DNA of 64,000 nt from an uncultured Dokdonia sp. (GTDB taxonomy: Bacteria > Bacteroidota > Bacteroidia > Flavobacteriales > Flavobacteriaceae), in contig NZ_CANLOB010000018.1 of assembly GCF_947492815.1 (NCBI RefSeq), positions 1 through 64,000 on the forward strand. Reading direction: 5' to 3'. The notes beneath the pieces were generated by a model that saw only the letters and a program-made list of their open reading frames with translations, was not told the origin of the DNA and did not search any database. The translations under genes and the position numbers were made by a program. Each line of letters starts with the position of its first letter. Position 1 is the first letter of the stretch. This document shows positions 17,810-27,357 of the stretch, one piece after another.

Positions 17810-19315
17810 TTAATAAACTAGTGTTTGTATTGCGTGAGGTAAAATAGTTTCTTCTACAGCATTACTCCCTATGTAAAGTTTGTAATCTATTTTTAGGTTA
17901 CTTTGGTTCATAACAACAGTTACCATTTTGCCATCTGCATTCAAGAAAGAAGTGCTTAATAAATGACTTCTACTTGAAGAGGTACTAACTCTTTTTGCTT
18001 TAGGTCTTATGAATTTAGAAAAATGACCTATATAATAATATGATGGAGTATAGATAAGTTCACCAGTTCTCGTGTTTGCATGAATAGGAGCAAAGCAAAA
18101 GTTTTGAACATGATTAGGCCCTCCTGTGTGATCTAATAAAATATTCCAGTCAGTCCAACCTACTGTTCCATTGTTAAAATCATTGATCATAGATTGTCCG
18201 TAGCGTTCTGCATTAGGCCAAAATTGATATTTTTGTTCATCAAAACTTTCAACACAACCTTCAGTAAAAAGAAGCTTTTTATCAGGATAAGATTCATTTA
18301 TTCTAGCAAGATTCTCGTACATGTATTCTCCTCCTGACCAAACCTCGTACCAATGAAAACCTATCCCCCAAGCATATTTTGAAGCCTCAGGGTCATCGAA
18401 AATTGTGTTTGCCCTATTTGTTATGAGGTCTCTATTATGATCCCATACGACAATATTTTTATCTCCAAGACCTTCCCTTTCTAAAGTAGGACCTAAATGA
18501 TTTTTAAGGAAATCTCTTTCTTCTTCAGCAGTATAGATACAGGATTCCCAACGTTGAGTAGCCATAGGTTCATTTTGTATTGTAAGGCCCCAAATGGGAA
18601 TGTTTTCCTCTTCTTCGTAAGCTTTTATAAACTTTGCAAAGTAAAGTGCCCATGATGCTGCATATTCAGGTAAAAGTTTGCCTCCTTGTAACATATTATT
18701 ATTAGTTTTCATAAATGCAGGGGGACTCCAAGGACTCACATAAAGAGGTATCTCACCTCCTGAAGCATCAATTATTTTTCTAATTAATGGAAGTCTATTT
18801 TTTCTATCGTGTTCTATACTAAAAGAAGAAAGATCTTTTTGATTATTTGTGACGTACGTATAACTTTCACTTCCAAAGTCAGAACTATGTATGGTCGTTC
18901 TTGCTAAAGAATATCCAATCCCATTTTCTTTACTATAATATGCTTGTAAAAACTCTTTTTGACGCTCTTTGCTTAATTTTGCAAATACTTCTGAAGATGC
19001 ATCTGTAATTGCTCCCCCTATACCTAATAAACTTTGAAATGTTTTATTGGGATTTACAAAAATACTCACTTCTGACTCTAGAGCTTGATCTGTGCTAGAA
19101 AAATGAAGTGTATTGGTCTTAGAAAGGCGTAATTCTGTGTTATTTGCCGTCGTGTATACTTGAACACCGTTTAGACCTATATTATTCAAAGAGTCGTTTT
19201 TCTTCAAAACGTTGCTATTTCCTTTTCGCGAAAGCGAATCATTTTTTAATGCTGTCTGTGTACATGATGCAAATACAATAAGAATTATGAATATGCTGAG
19301 TTTATAAATTGACAT
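17810..19315 (-). CDS. GH30 family glycosidase, GH30_1-like lipoprotein
   Basis: A signal peptide with lipobox ending at Cys18 (VFASC) places it on the cell surface or in the periplasm. The (beta/alpha)8 domain has TIQNEP with acid/base E249 and LLFTEGCVE with nucleophile E352. Further matches, WSPPAFMKTN, FHWYEVW, VGWTDWNILLDHTGGPNHVQNF and GHFSKFI, are closest to the glucosylceramidase-like subfamily 1 pattern. It probably removes beta-linked glucose from glycan fragments. It is last in the minus-strand locus, 118 bp after the SusE/F-like gene, and may have its own promoter. An imperfect copy of the iterated palindrome encodes SLSRKG at 27-32. Confidence 0.88.
   Translation of the reverse strand: MSIYKLSIFIILIVFASCTQTALKNDSLSRKGNSNVLKKNDSLNNIGLNGVQVYTTANNTELRLSKTNTLHFSSTDQALESEVSIFVNPNKTFQSLLGIGGAITDASSEVFAKLSKERQKEFLQAYYSKENGIGYSLARTTIHSSDFGSESYTYVTNNQKDLSSFSIEHDRKNRLPLIRKIIDASGGEIPLYVSPWSPPAFMKTNNNMLQGGKLLPEYAASWALYFAKFIKAYEEEENIPIWGLTIQNEPMATQRWESCIYTAEEERDFLKNHLGPTLEREGLGDKNIVVWDHNRDLITNRANTIFDDPEASKYAWGIGFHWYEVWSGGEYMYENLARINESYPDKKLLFTEGCVESFDEQKYQFWPNAERYGQSMINDFNNGTVGWTDWNILLDHTGGPNHVQNFCFAPIHANTRTGELIYTPSYYYIGHFSKFIRPKAKRVSTSSSRSHLLSTSFLNADGKMVTVVMNQSNLKIDYKLYIGSNAVEETILPHAIQTLVY
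19224..19233. repeat. Iterated palindrome, copy 4 (imperfect)
   Basis: TTTCGCGAAA core with a mismatched outer base pair, inside the first GH30 gene. It is the only copy in the island. Confidence 0.6.
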
Positions 19316-19433
19316 ACTATTAAATTTTAAATCTCCCTATATCCTTAATAGATAGAGTTGAAAATCTATTTTATAGAATAGGGAGATTTTGTGTGAATCT
19401 TTCTTAGGTTAAATAAATGTTTTAGACGTTAAT

Positions 19434-21218
19434 TTAGTTGATAGTATAACTGTAGCCAGAACCATTTAAAGTTAAAGTAATTTGTTGCATACCTAAATTA
19501 GAAACAGAAATATCATCTAATTGAGTATAACCAAACATTTCTGCTGTACCCTCAAAGGCTAATTCCATATCAGTTTCAGGAATTTCTTTAAAAACTAAAG
19601 CCCAGTCTTCATTTGCTCTAAAAATGAATCGCTTGTTTGTATCTCCTGGATCTGCATCTATTAATTCTATAGAAGCTTGAAAAACACCATTCCCTTGATA
19701 TGTTAATGGCTCATCACCGTCCCATCCATTTTCTATTACATTTCCTACAATACTCCAGTTTGTTATTTCAAGAAGGGAAAGTGTAGCATTATCAAAATTT
19801 ACAGAAACTCGATATATGCCAGTTTCTGAAACTGTAATAGGATCACTACCTAGTTCCAAAATACCTGAGTTTACTGTATAAGATGTTGATCCAATTATAT
19901 TTTCTTCAAAGAAGTTATAGCTTTCTCCACCTGTAAGAGAAGTGAAAATTTCAAAAATTTCTGACTCACTCCCGTCTTCATTAATTAATCTATTCATTAA
20001 TAGAGCATTAGATACATCAGAACCAGTTTCTGTTGCACTTCCGGATAGATATAATTGATCTGGGGTTTCAAGTGGTGTTTCTTCTTCTTCTTCTTCTCCT
20101 AGTTCGTTAGTGAATGAAAAACCGTTACCATTCAAACTTAAAGTGATTAACCTAAAGCCTAGATTAGAAACGGGAACATCTTCTAAACTTGTGTAGCCAA
20201 ATTCTCCTGCTGTAGCTTCAAATGCTAGTTCATTGGTAGACTCAGGAATAATTTTTAATACTTGTTCCCAGTCTTCATTTGCTCTAAAAATGAATCTCTT
20301 ATTTGCATCTCCTGGATCTGCATCTATTAATTCTATAGTAGATTGCCATATACCATTTCCTTGATACTCTAATGCTTGATCGCCATTCCAGCCATCAGGT
20401 ATTACATTACCAACAATACTCCATCTATCTATATTAAATAAGTTTAATGTCTCTGAATTAAAGTCTACTGTTATCCTATAAACCCCAGTTTGAACGACAT
20501 TAATTCCTGCATCTCCTATTTCAATATTTTCTCCATTACTTGTATATGTCAAAGCCATATCTTCGTTTTGTGAAGAATAAAAATTATAAGTTGAGCCTCC
20601 TTGTAATGAAGTATATAATTGAAAAATATTTGTTAGAGATCCATCTGCATTAGGTAATCTTCTTAACTGTATCGCATTACTTATGTCATTTCCAGTTTCT
20701 GTGGCATCACCTGCTATAAATAAACTATTTGGTGGGACTTGAGCATCAAAACGTCGAATGTTTATATCAAAAGAAGTAACCTCGGTAATTTGATTTATAG
20801 ATTGAGCTCTCACACCCCATTTTACCGATACCACTTCATTGGATTCAAAACCAGCATTGGATAAAATGACATCTAATTCTCCTTGAGTTAATTCAAAGAA
20901 GGTCTCTGCTCCATTATTAGACGTAGTTTGAGATAATATAGGTTCACTAAAATCACCATTTAATAGATCGATGAAAAATGTGTACGTGATTAAGAAATCT
21001 CCTGTTGAGTTTGCAGATTCCCATTCAAATCTTACGATATCATTACTATTTTGGCTTTCAAGATTAAGAGTAAAGTCTGCCTGAGGCGATAATAATAAAG
21101 GTTCTGAAAGTTCAAAAGTAGATAGAGCATCTATATTATTTTCTTCTTCGCAACTAGTAAGTGTAAGTAAAGAAATAAAGATAAAAAGTAAACTTAATTT
21201 GTTTATTTGTGTTTTCAT
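19434..21218 (-). CDS. SusE/SusF-like surface glycan-binding lipoprotein
   Basis: A signal peptide with Cys near residue 23 (LTSCEEE) is followed by a SusE-type N-terminal Ig-like domain (FELSEPLLLSPQADFTLNLESQNSNDIVRFEWESAN). Two homologous modules of about 190 residues follow, each starting LFIAGDATETGNDISNAIQL or LYLSGSATETGSDVSNALLM and containing RFIFRANEDW. They are similar at DNA level too (around 19610-19700 and 20280-20365), which suggests a fairly recent internal duplication. It probably binds starch-like or other glucan chains at the cell surface beside SusCD. The cognate glycan is unproven. Confidence 0.82.
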   Translation of the reverse strand: MKTQINKLSLLFIFISLLTLTSCEEENNIDALSTFELSEPLLLSPQADFTLNLESQNSNDIVRFEWESANSTGDFLITYTFFIDLLNGDFSEPILSQTTSNNGAETFFELTQGELDVILSNAGFESNEVVSVKWGVRAQSINQITEVTSFDINIRRFDAQVPPNSLFIAGDATETGNDISNAIQLRRLPNADGSLTNIFQLYTSLQGGSTYNFYSSQNEDMALTYTSNGENIEIGDAGINVVQTGVYRITVDFNSETLNLFNIDRWSIVGNVIPDGWNGDQALEYQGNGIWQSTIELIDADPGDANKRFIFRANEDWEQVLKIIPESTNELAFEATAGEFGYTSLEDVPVSNLGFRLITLSLNGNGFSFTNELGEEEEEETPLETPDQLYLSGSATETGSDVSNALLMNRLINEDGSESEIFEIFTSLTGGESYNFFEENIIGSTSYTVNSGILELGSDPITVSETGIYRVSVNFDNATLSLLEITNWSIVGNVIENGWDGDEPLTYQGNGVFQASIELIDADPGDTNKRFIFRANEDWALVFKEIPETDMELAFEGTAEMFGYTQLDDISVSNLGMQQITLTLNGSGYSYTIN

Positions 21219-21233
21219 AATTACAATTTTTAA

Positions 21234-22721
21234 TTAGTTCCATTTAAAAGTTACCAGCGCTCCACGAGGAATCAGGTATTTAAAATTTCTATCTCCTACG
21301 TTGACATTTAAATCTTGAGGATTGTTTTCATTTGAAGAATTATATACTACTAGTACTTTAGATCCATCTGGGTTTTTGAAAGCTACATTTTCCAGAACTC
21401 CTTGTAAAGAGTTTGTACTAATTACTTCTGCGCCTGCATCAACATATTTTGAAAAATGCCCTAGTATATAGTAGTCAACATTTTTTACGTAATTCCCACT
21501 ACTATCTATCGTTAAAATACCACGACATACTTGACATCCTCCATTTCGTGGGCCTCCGTTCTCATCTAGTGCGAGATTCCAAAGTAATATTGTTTTGGCA
21601 CCTCTTCTTAATGTGCCAGTAAATATTGTTTTCATAAAGAAATCTATTTCGCCTTGAAAAGTAGTACCTGCATTTTGAATTCCTGATTGTTCTGTAAAAT
21701 AGATATTCACGTCAGGAAATTGAGCTCTTAATGCATCTATATCAGATGGTTGACCTGCATAAGCATGATAAGCTATTGAATTAGTAAAAGAAGCCACTAC
21801 CGGATCACTTAACAACGTATTTGGAAAATTAGGGTCTTCACTTTCTCTAAAATTATGATCATAACCTATTATTATTGGATTTACATTTGAATTCTCTAGA
21901 GCTGGGCCTAAATGACTTCCAATAAATGCAATTTGTTCTTGAGCAGTCATTTTCATAGTAGGGTAAGAATTATTCTCAAAAAGAGGTTCGTTTTGAGTAG
22001 AGATAGCATCTATTGTAATGCCATTGTTTTGATATGCTTCAAGATATTTTATTAAATAATCTGCATAAACACTAAAATATTGTGACTGTAAACTTCCTCC
22101 ATTGAATGAATTATTGTTTTTCATCCATCTAGGAGCAGTCCAAGGAGCTGCTTTAAATTTCATTTCATTATTTATAGAAATAATATTTTGAGCCACTGGG
22201 ATAATAGGATTGTTATTTGTAAAATCCTCATCAATAGAAAATTGATCTAGATTTAAATCTTCATCACTAGTAATCTCATTATAAGTATAACTGCCATTTC
22301 TATTAAAATCTGACGCTCCTACGGTAAGTCTTGTATAACTTAAACGAATTCCATTTTCACTAAACAGTTCATTAAGAGCTTCTGTATTATTATTGAGTAA
22401 AAAAGCTGAACTCCCTGTTAAAGCACCACCAAAACCTTCTATTGTTTGAGCAGTGTCAAATTCATCTACCGTTATCGTAATACTTCCTGTATTTTGATCT
22501 GTAAATGGTAATTGATTGGGTAATTCCCTAAGTTTAGAATTTTCATCAGGAGTTGTTATTACTACACGTACTTCACCAGATGTAGATGTATCTTGATCTT
22601 CAGAATCATTTGATGTTTCTTCTGGCATTATTGAACTGTCTGAAGATTCTGGGTCATCATTACAATTATAAAATGTAATTGTACATAATAACAAGCCTAA
22701 TAATAAAAGTTTCTTTTTCAT
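21234..22721 (-). CDS. GH30 family glycosidase (endo-beta-1,6-glucanase-like) lipoprotein
   Basis: Lipobox Cys20 (FYNCNDD) is followed by an acidic linker to about residue 50 and a GH30 barrel. The key residues are E245 in STQNEP (acid/base) and E344 in IYFTEQSG (nucleophile). KAAPWTAPRWMKNN and YHAYAGQPSD are also typical, and GCQVCRG is a conserved Cys pair near the C-terminal sandwich. The pattern is nearer to the subfamily 3 endo-beta-1,6-glucanases than to subfamily 1. Gaps of 15-16 bp to both neighbours show one operon with susD and the SusE/F-like gene. Confidence 0.87.
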   Translation of the reverse strand: MKKKLLLLGLLLCTITFYNCNDDPESSDSSIMPEETSNDSEDQDTSTSGEVRVVITTPDENSKLRELPNQLPFTDQNTGSITITVDEFDTAQTIEGFGGALTGSSAFLLNNNTEALNELFSENGIRLSYTRLTVGASDFNRNGSYTYNEITSDEDLNLDQFSIDEDFTNNNPIIPVAQNIISINNEMKFKAAPWTAPRWMKNNNSFNGGSLQSQYFSVYADYLIKYLEAYQNNGITIDAISTQNEPLFENNSYPTMKMTAQEQIAFIGSHLGPALENSNVNPIIIGYDHNFRESEDPNFPNTLLSDPVVASFTNSIAYHAYAGQPSDIDALRAQFPDVNIYFTEQSGIQNAGTTFQGEIDFFMKTIFTGTLRRGAKTILLWNLALDENGGPRNGGCQVCRGILTIDSSGNYVKNVDYYILGHFSKYVDAGAEVISTNSLQGVLENVAFKNPDGSKVLVVYNSSNENNPQDLNVNVGDRNFKYLIPRGALVTFKWN

Positions 22722-22737
22722 TTTTTTATTTTTTATA

Positions 22738-24114
22738 TTAATACCCTGGATTTTGTGTTAATTCAGGGTTTCTGTCTAATTCTCCTTGAGGGATAGGTAA
22801 GAGTAATTGAAATTCTTGAATTTCAATATTTTTAGACTGTATGATAGCTTGTCTAGTAGCTTCAAAACCTTGTCTTTTTAAATCAAACAAGCGTTGCCCT
22901 TCAAACATAAATTCTACTCTGCGTTCATTTAGTATTGCTTCGTTTATAGCTTGAGTAGTCATAGTTCCATTGTAATTTGATAAACCAGCTCTATTTCTAA
23001 CCTCATTCAATAAATTTACAGCACCATTGTTATCTTGCATTTGATTAAGAGCCTCTGCTCTCATAAGAAGAACATCTGCATAGCGCAATACGATACTATT
23101 ATCTGCTGAATTAAATGCATTACCATTTCTCCATTTAAACACAAATAAAATTCCATTTCTTTCAACCAAGGAAGAAGCCTTTCTTACATCATTATTTTCA
23201 AATGCCATTTCACTGTTAGGTGTGGGGGTATTAAACTTAATAAAATCAAATGACGCCTCTGGAGTAGGTAATATAAGCTCAGGAAAAACATTTCCTTCTT
23301 GAGCTCCAGCATATTGAATAGCAAACAGAACTTCACTATTATCATTATTTTGTTGGTCAAAAAGAGTGTCAAAATCAGAAACAAGTGAAAAACCTCTCGA
23401 CATTGTGTTATTCGTTATGTTTATCACTTCCGTGAAATTGCCTAATGAGAGTTGAACTTTTGCTAGAAGTGTTTCTGCTGCTCCAATGTTTGCTCTTCCT
23501 TGCTCGAGGTTTTGGTTATCTAAAAAGTCAATAGATTGCCTCAAATCATTTATTATTTGTTCATAAACCTCTGTTTCTGTATTTCTTGGAATAAAAATCT
23601 GATCTGCTTCTAAAGAAGTTGTAGCTTCTGTCACAATCGGAACTCCGCCATAAAACTGAACAAGATTAAAATAATTAAGAGCTCTAAGAAATAAAGATTC
23701 TCCTAAGAGTTCATTTTGTCTTCCTTCTTGAAAAACAGACTCATCCATACTGGTAATTCCATCTATGGCAGCGTTTGCACGCCCTATTGCTCTATAAACT
23801 TGTCTAAAGAACCGAGTCGTAACCTCATTTGTTGGGCGTAACGTATAATTATCTATTGAAAAATTATTTGGATTATCTCCTCCTGCAAAGCTATTATCTG
23901 CTCTTACATCCCCCAAAACATAATAATCAAAACCATAATAACTATCTGGTTGCAAAGCGTCATAAGCTCCTATAACTGCAGCATTAGCATCTTCTTCAGT
24001 AAGAAAAAAATTCTCAGTGGCTATATCATTTCTTACAGGAACCTTAAGACTATCTTCTGAACAAGCCAAGACAAAAAACGTACTAGTTAAAAATATAAAA
24101 AATCTAATGTTCAT
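22738..24114 (-). CDS. susD: SusD/RagB family nutrient-uptake lipoprotein
   Basis: A 458-residue SusD-like surface lipoprotein; the lipobox is FFVLACSED near residue 18. The N-terminal TPR-rich region and the C-terminal LNEVRNRAGLSNYNG...NERRVEFMFEGQRLFDLKRQG signature are typical. It acts as a lid over the SusC channel and binds oligosaccharide. It lies 10 bp downstream of susC and 16 bp upstream of the GH30 gene, in the usual susC-susD order. Confidence 0.95.
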   Translation of the reverse strand: MNIRFFIFLTSTFFVLACSEDSLKVPVRNDIATENFFLTEEDANAAVIGAYDALQPDSYYGFDYYVLGDVRADNSFAGGDNPNNFSIDNYTLRPTNEVTTRFFRQVYRAIGRANAAIDGITSMDESVFQEGRQNELLGESLFLRALNYFNLVQFYGGVPIVTEATTSLEADQIFIPRNTETEVYEQIINDLRQSIDFLDNQNLEQGRANIGAAETLLAKVQLSLGNFTEVINITNNTMSRGFSLVSDFDTLFDQQNNDNSEVLFAIQYAGAQEGNVFPELILPTPEASFDFIKFNTPTPNSEMAFENNDVRKASSLVERNGILFVFKWRNGNAFNSADNSIVLRYADVLLMRAEALNQMQDNNGAVNLLNEVRNRAGLSNYNGTMTTQAINEAILNERRVEFMFEGQRLFDLKRQGFEATRQAIIQSKNIEIQEFQLLLPIPQGELDRNPELTQNPGY

Positions 24115-24124
24115 AATATTTATT

Positions 24125-27085
24125 TTAAAATGTCATATTTAATCCTCCAATAAAAGTTCTTACTTGTGGGTAGGTTCCAAAATCAATACCGCTTGATAAA
24201 ACATTAGAACCGTCTCTACTTACTTCGGGATCATATCCAGAATAATTTGTCCAAGTTGCTAAGTTTCTACCTTGCATAAAGAGTTTCAAATTATTTATGC
24301 CTAACTTCTGGGTCCACTTTTTAGGAAAATTATAGCCTAAAGTAAGCTCACGAAGTTTTATGAAAGACCCATCTTCAACCCACCTTGTAGACGCTCTATT
24401 ATTCCCATCAGGATCCCCAAATGCAGCTCTAGGAATGTCTGTGTTAGGATTATCAGGAGTCCAAGCATTTAAAACGGTAGTACTTTGATTTGTAAATCCA
24501 GATTGGTTTTCTAGTTCAAGACGTGTTGCGTTATAAATATCCTGTCCTTCAACTCCCTGAAAGAAAACAATAAGTTCAAATCCTTTATAATTAATCGTAG
24601 TTGTCGTAGCCCAAGAAAAATCCGGAAGAGCATTTCCTATAATGGTCCTATCATTATTATCATCAATTATACCATCTCCGTTAAGATCTGAGAATATAAT
24701 ATTACCTGTCTCAGGATCGACCCCTTCTGAAACAAAACCAAAAAAGTTACCTACAGGCTGTTCTTCTTCTATACGTGTAACTTCACCTTGATCACTAACT
24801 GATCCAGAAGTAATTATTTGCCCTCCTATATTGGTAACCTCATTAACATTTCGAGTATAATTTGCATTCAAATTTATTGAAAGATCATCAGTGTCTAATA
24901 ACACAGCATCTAGTGCTAATTCTATTCCTCTATTTTCTATAGATCCAATATTTTGTGTAGCATTATCAAAACCTGTTGTTATGGGTAATGGATTATTAAT
25001 GAGTAAATCGGTTGTATTCTTTAAGTAAGTTTCGAAAGTTATATTAAATCTATTCTTAAACAAACTAAGATCAATTCCAAAATTAGTTTGCTCTGTAGAC
25101 TCCCATTTTAAATTTGCATTTGCAACTTGTGAAGGGAATACCCCAGTAACAACTTGTCCATTTACTACATAATTTGAGTTTGGACTAAAAAGAGCTTGAA
25201 ATCTATTATTTCCGAAATTTTGATTTCCTGTAAATCCATAACCTATTCGAAACTTCAACCTACTAAGCCAAGAAACTTCTTGTAGAAATTTTTCATCTGA
25301 AGCAATCCAAGATCCAGAAAAAGAAGGGAAAACAGCAAAACGATTACTTGGACCAAAACGTGATGAACCGTCTCGTCTAATAGTAGATTCAATAAAATAT
25401 CGATCTAAATATGATATTTTGGTTCTGAAGAATATAGAATTATTTGAGTTTTCAAATATACTTTCTTCTGTAGCCAAAATTTCTGTCGCTGGATTGACGG
25501 TAGTTATAGAGCCATTTAAAAAATTATTTCCTAAAATTCTTGTATTATCGTCTCGTCTTTCCTGAATAGATGTGCCTAGTAAAAAGTCTAAATTAATTTT
25601 ATCCTTAACTGGACTAAAATTGTAATTAACAGTATTCTCCCATAACCATATTGTATTTTGGAAAGTAGCGGTCTCTGCTTGTCCATTTGTGGCTCTTCCG
25701 TTTGAAGTAGTAAATGGGTCTACAAATCTATTAAATTTAGATTGTGAATAATCTATACTAAAAGCACTATTGATTAGAATTCCAGCAGGTAGAGTGTAAC
25801 CAAGATTTAAATTTGCAAGAACTTTTGATGTTACAAATTCTCTATCCTCCCCTCTTACAAGAGCTATTGGATTGTCAAATCCAGGTTGAAAAGGATTTGA
25901 AGGAAAGTTGCCATTATCATCTATAATACCAATAATTGGTGGTGTTTGTAGAGCAGATAATACGACTCCACCTTGATTAACTCTCTGATTATCGTTAATT
26001 ACATTAAAATTTGTTCTTGATAAACCTACACTACTCTTTACTTTAAGATTTTTAAAAACTTCACGATCTTGATTAAATCGCAGAGAATATCTTTGAAAAC
26101 CTGTAGTTTCTATTGTCCCTTGCTCATCCTGCAAACCTCCTGATATATAGTAATTTCCATTGTTGTCACCTCCTGAAAAGGATACTTCATAATTTTGAAC
26201 CGTGGCAGGATCATAGAGTTCTCTTTGAAAATCTGAATTGAAGGCAAAATTATTCGGATCAGCAACTAAAGGTAATCCTACATTGGCCCTAGAGGTATTC
26301 AAAACATTAATAAATTGTTCAGAATTTAATAAATCTAAGGTGTTAACTACTTCATTTACGCCTAAAAATGAAGAAAACCTTAACATTGACTTTCCTTTTT
26401 CGCCCCGTTTAGTGGTAATCAGAACAACTCCATTAGCTGCTTGAGCTCCATAAATTGAAGTAGCAGATGCATCTTTTAAAACTGATATAGACTCTACATC
26501 TCTTGGATTCAACCCTTCTGTATTTTGAGCTTGAATCCCATCTATAATATAAAGTGGATCGGAATTACCCAATAAAGAAATAGCACCTCTTATTCTTATT
26601 GCTGTACTTTGACCAGGGCTGCCCGAAGGATTAATAACCTGAATTCCAGATATTTTACCTTGCAATGAATTTTCTATGTTAGTAAAAGGTTTATCATCAA
26701 CAATATCTTCTCCTTCTACCACAGAGACTGAAGACGTAAGAGATTTTTTAGTTGAGGTCCCGTATCCAATAATCACTACCTCTTTAAGAGATAAAATATC
26801 TTCTATAAGAATGACTTCAATAGAAGATTGGTTAGTGATTAAAATTTCCTGTGCTTCAAAGCCTACTGAAGAAACAACTAAAGTTTCTCCTTTTGATACT
26901 TTAAGAGAAAAGTTTCCATCAAAGTCGGATGTAACTCCTCTACTTGTATTTTTTACTAATATTGTAGCTCCTAAAATAGGTGTGCTAGTTTCTCCTAATA
27001 CTTTACCAGAAAGTAACAATTCTTGGGCTTGTAATAAAGATGAAATACTTAAAAAGTAAAGAATAAAAATAAATGTTTTACTCAT
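24125..27085 (-). CDS. susC: SusC/RagA family TonB-dependent transporter
   Basis: An outer-membrane TonB-dependent transporter of 986 residues. A signal peptide ends at LLQAQ and a carboxypeptidase-like regulatory (CarboxypepD_reg) domain follows at about 25-105. The plug contains the SusC signature ISVLKDASATSIYGAQAANGVVLITTKRG, and the 22-strand barrel ends in an aromatic C-terminus (GLNMTF). It imports oligosaccharides with SusD. It is the first gene of the minus-strand operon and is divergent from the regulator gene. Confidence 0.96.
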   Translation of the reverse strand: MSKTFIFILYFLSISSLLQAQELLLSGKVLGETSTPILGATILVKNTSRGVTSDFDGNFSLKVSKGETLVVSSVGFEAQEILITNQSSIEVILIEDILSLKEVVIIGYGTSTKKSLTSSVSVVEGEDIVDDKPFTNIENSLQGKISGIQVINPSGSPGQSTAIRIRGAISLLGNSDPLYIIDGIQAQNTEGLNPRDVESISVLKDASATSIYGAQAANGVVLITTKRGEKGKSMLRFSSFLGVNEVVNTLDLLNSEQFINVLNTSRANVGLPLVADPNNFAFNSDFQRELYDPATVQNYEVSFSGGDNNGNYYISGGLQDEQGTIETTGFQRYSLRFNQDREVFKNLKVKSSVGLSRTNFNVINDNQRVNQGGVVLSALQTPPIIGIIDDNGNFPSNPFQPGFDNPIALVRGEDREFVTSKVLANLNLGYTLPAGILINSAFSIDYSQSKFNRFVDPFTTSNGRATNGQAETATFQNTIWLWENTVNYNFSPVKDKINLDFLLGTSIQERRDDNTRILGNNFLNGSITTVNPATEILATEESIFENSNNSIFFRTKISYLDRYFIESTIRRDGSSRFGPSNRFAVFPSFSGSWIASDEKFLQEVSWLSRLKFRIGYGFTGNQNFGNNRFQALFSPNSNYVVNGQVVTGVFPSQVANANLKWESTEQTNFGIDLSLFKNRFNITFETYLKNTTDLLINNPLPITTGFDNATQNIGSIENRGIELALDAVLLDTDDLSINLNANYTRNVNEVTNIGGQIITSGSVSDQGEVTRIEEEQPVGNFFGFVSEGVDPETGNIIFSDLNGDGIIDDNNDRTIIGNALPDFSWATTTTINYKGFELIVFFQGVEGQDIYNATRLELENQSGFTNQSTTVLNAWTPDNPNTDIPRAAFGDPDGNNRASTRWVEDGSFIKLRELTLGYNFPKKWTQKLGINNLKLFMQGRNLATWTNYSGYDPEVSRDGSNVLSSGIDFGTYPQVRTFIGGLNMTF

Positions 27086-27357
27086 TGTTAATTGACATAT
27101 TATAATTCTTAATTCGTTTTTAGTTTTGAAATTTTAAATATTTAATCGTTTCTTTAAACGCTGCGAATGTTATTTTGAAATTAGATTTTGATATTCTTAA
27201 AATTCCTAAGTCGAAATTTAGAATATGTTAAAAATAGAGCCAATTTTTTAGACACTTCTTAAATACATCGATTTCGAAGTATGATTACGTCTATTTTACT
27301 TTTTTTATTTTAAAAAATTGATATTAAGGCATATACGTTTAATTTATATTATTAGTA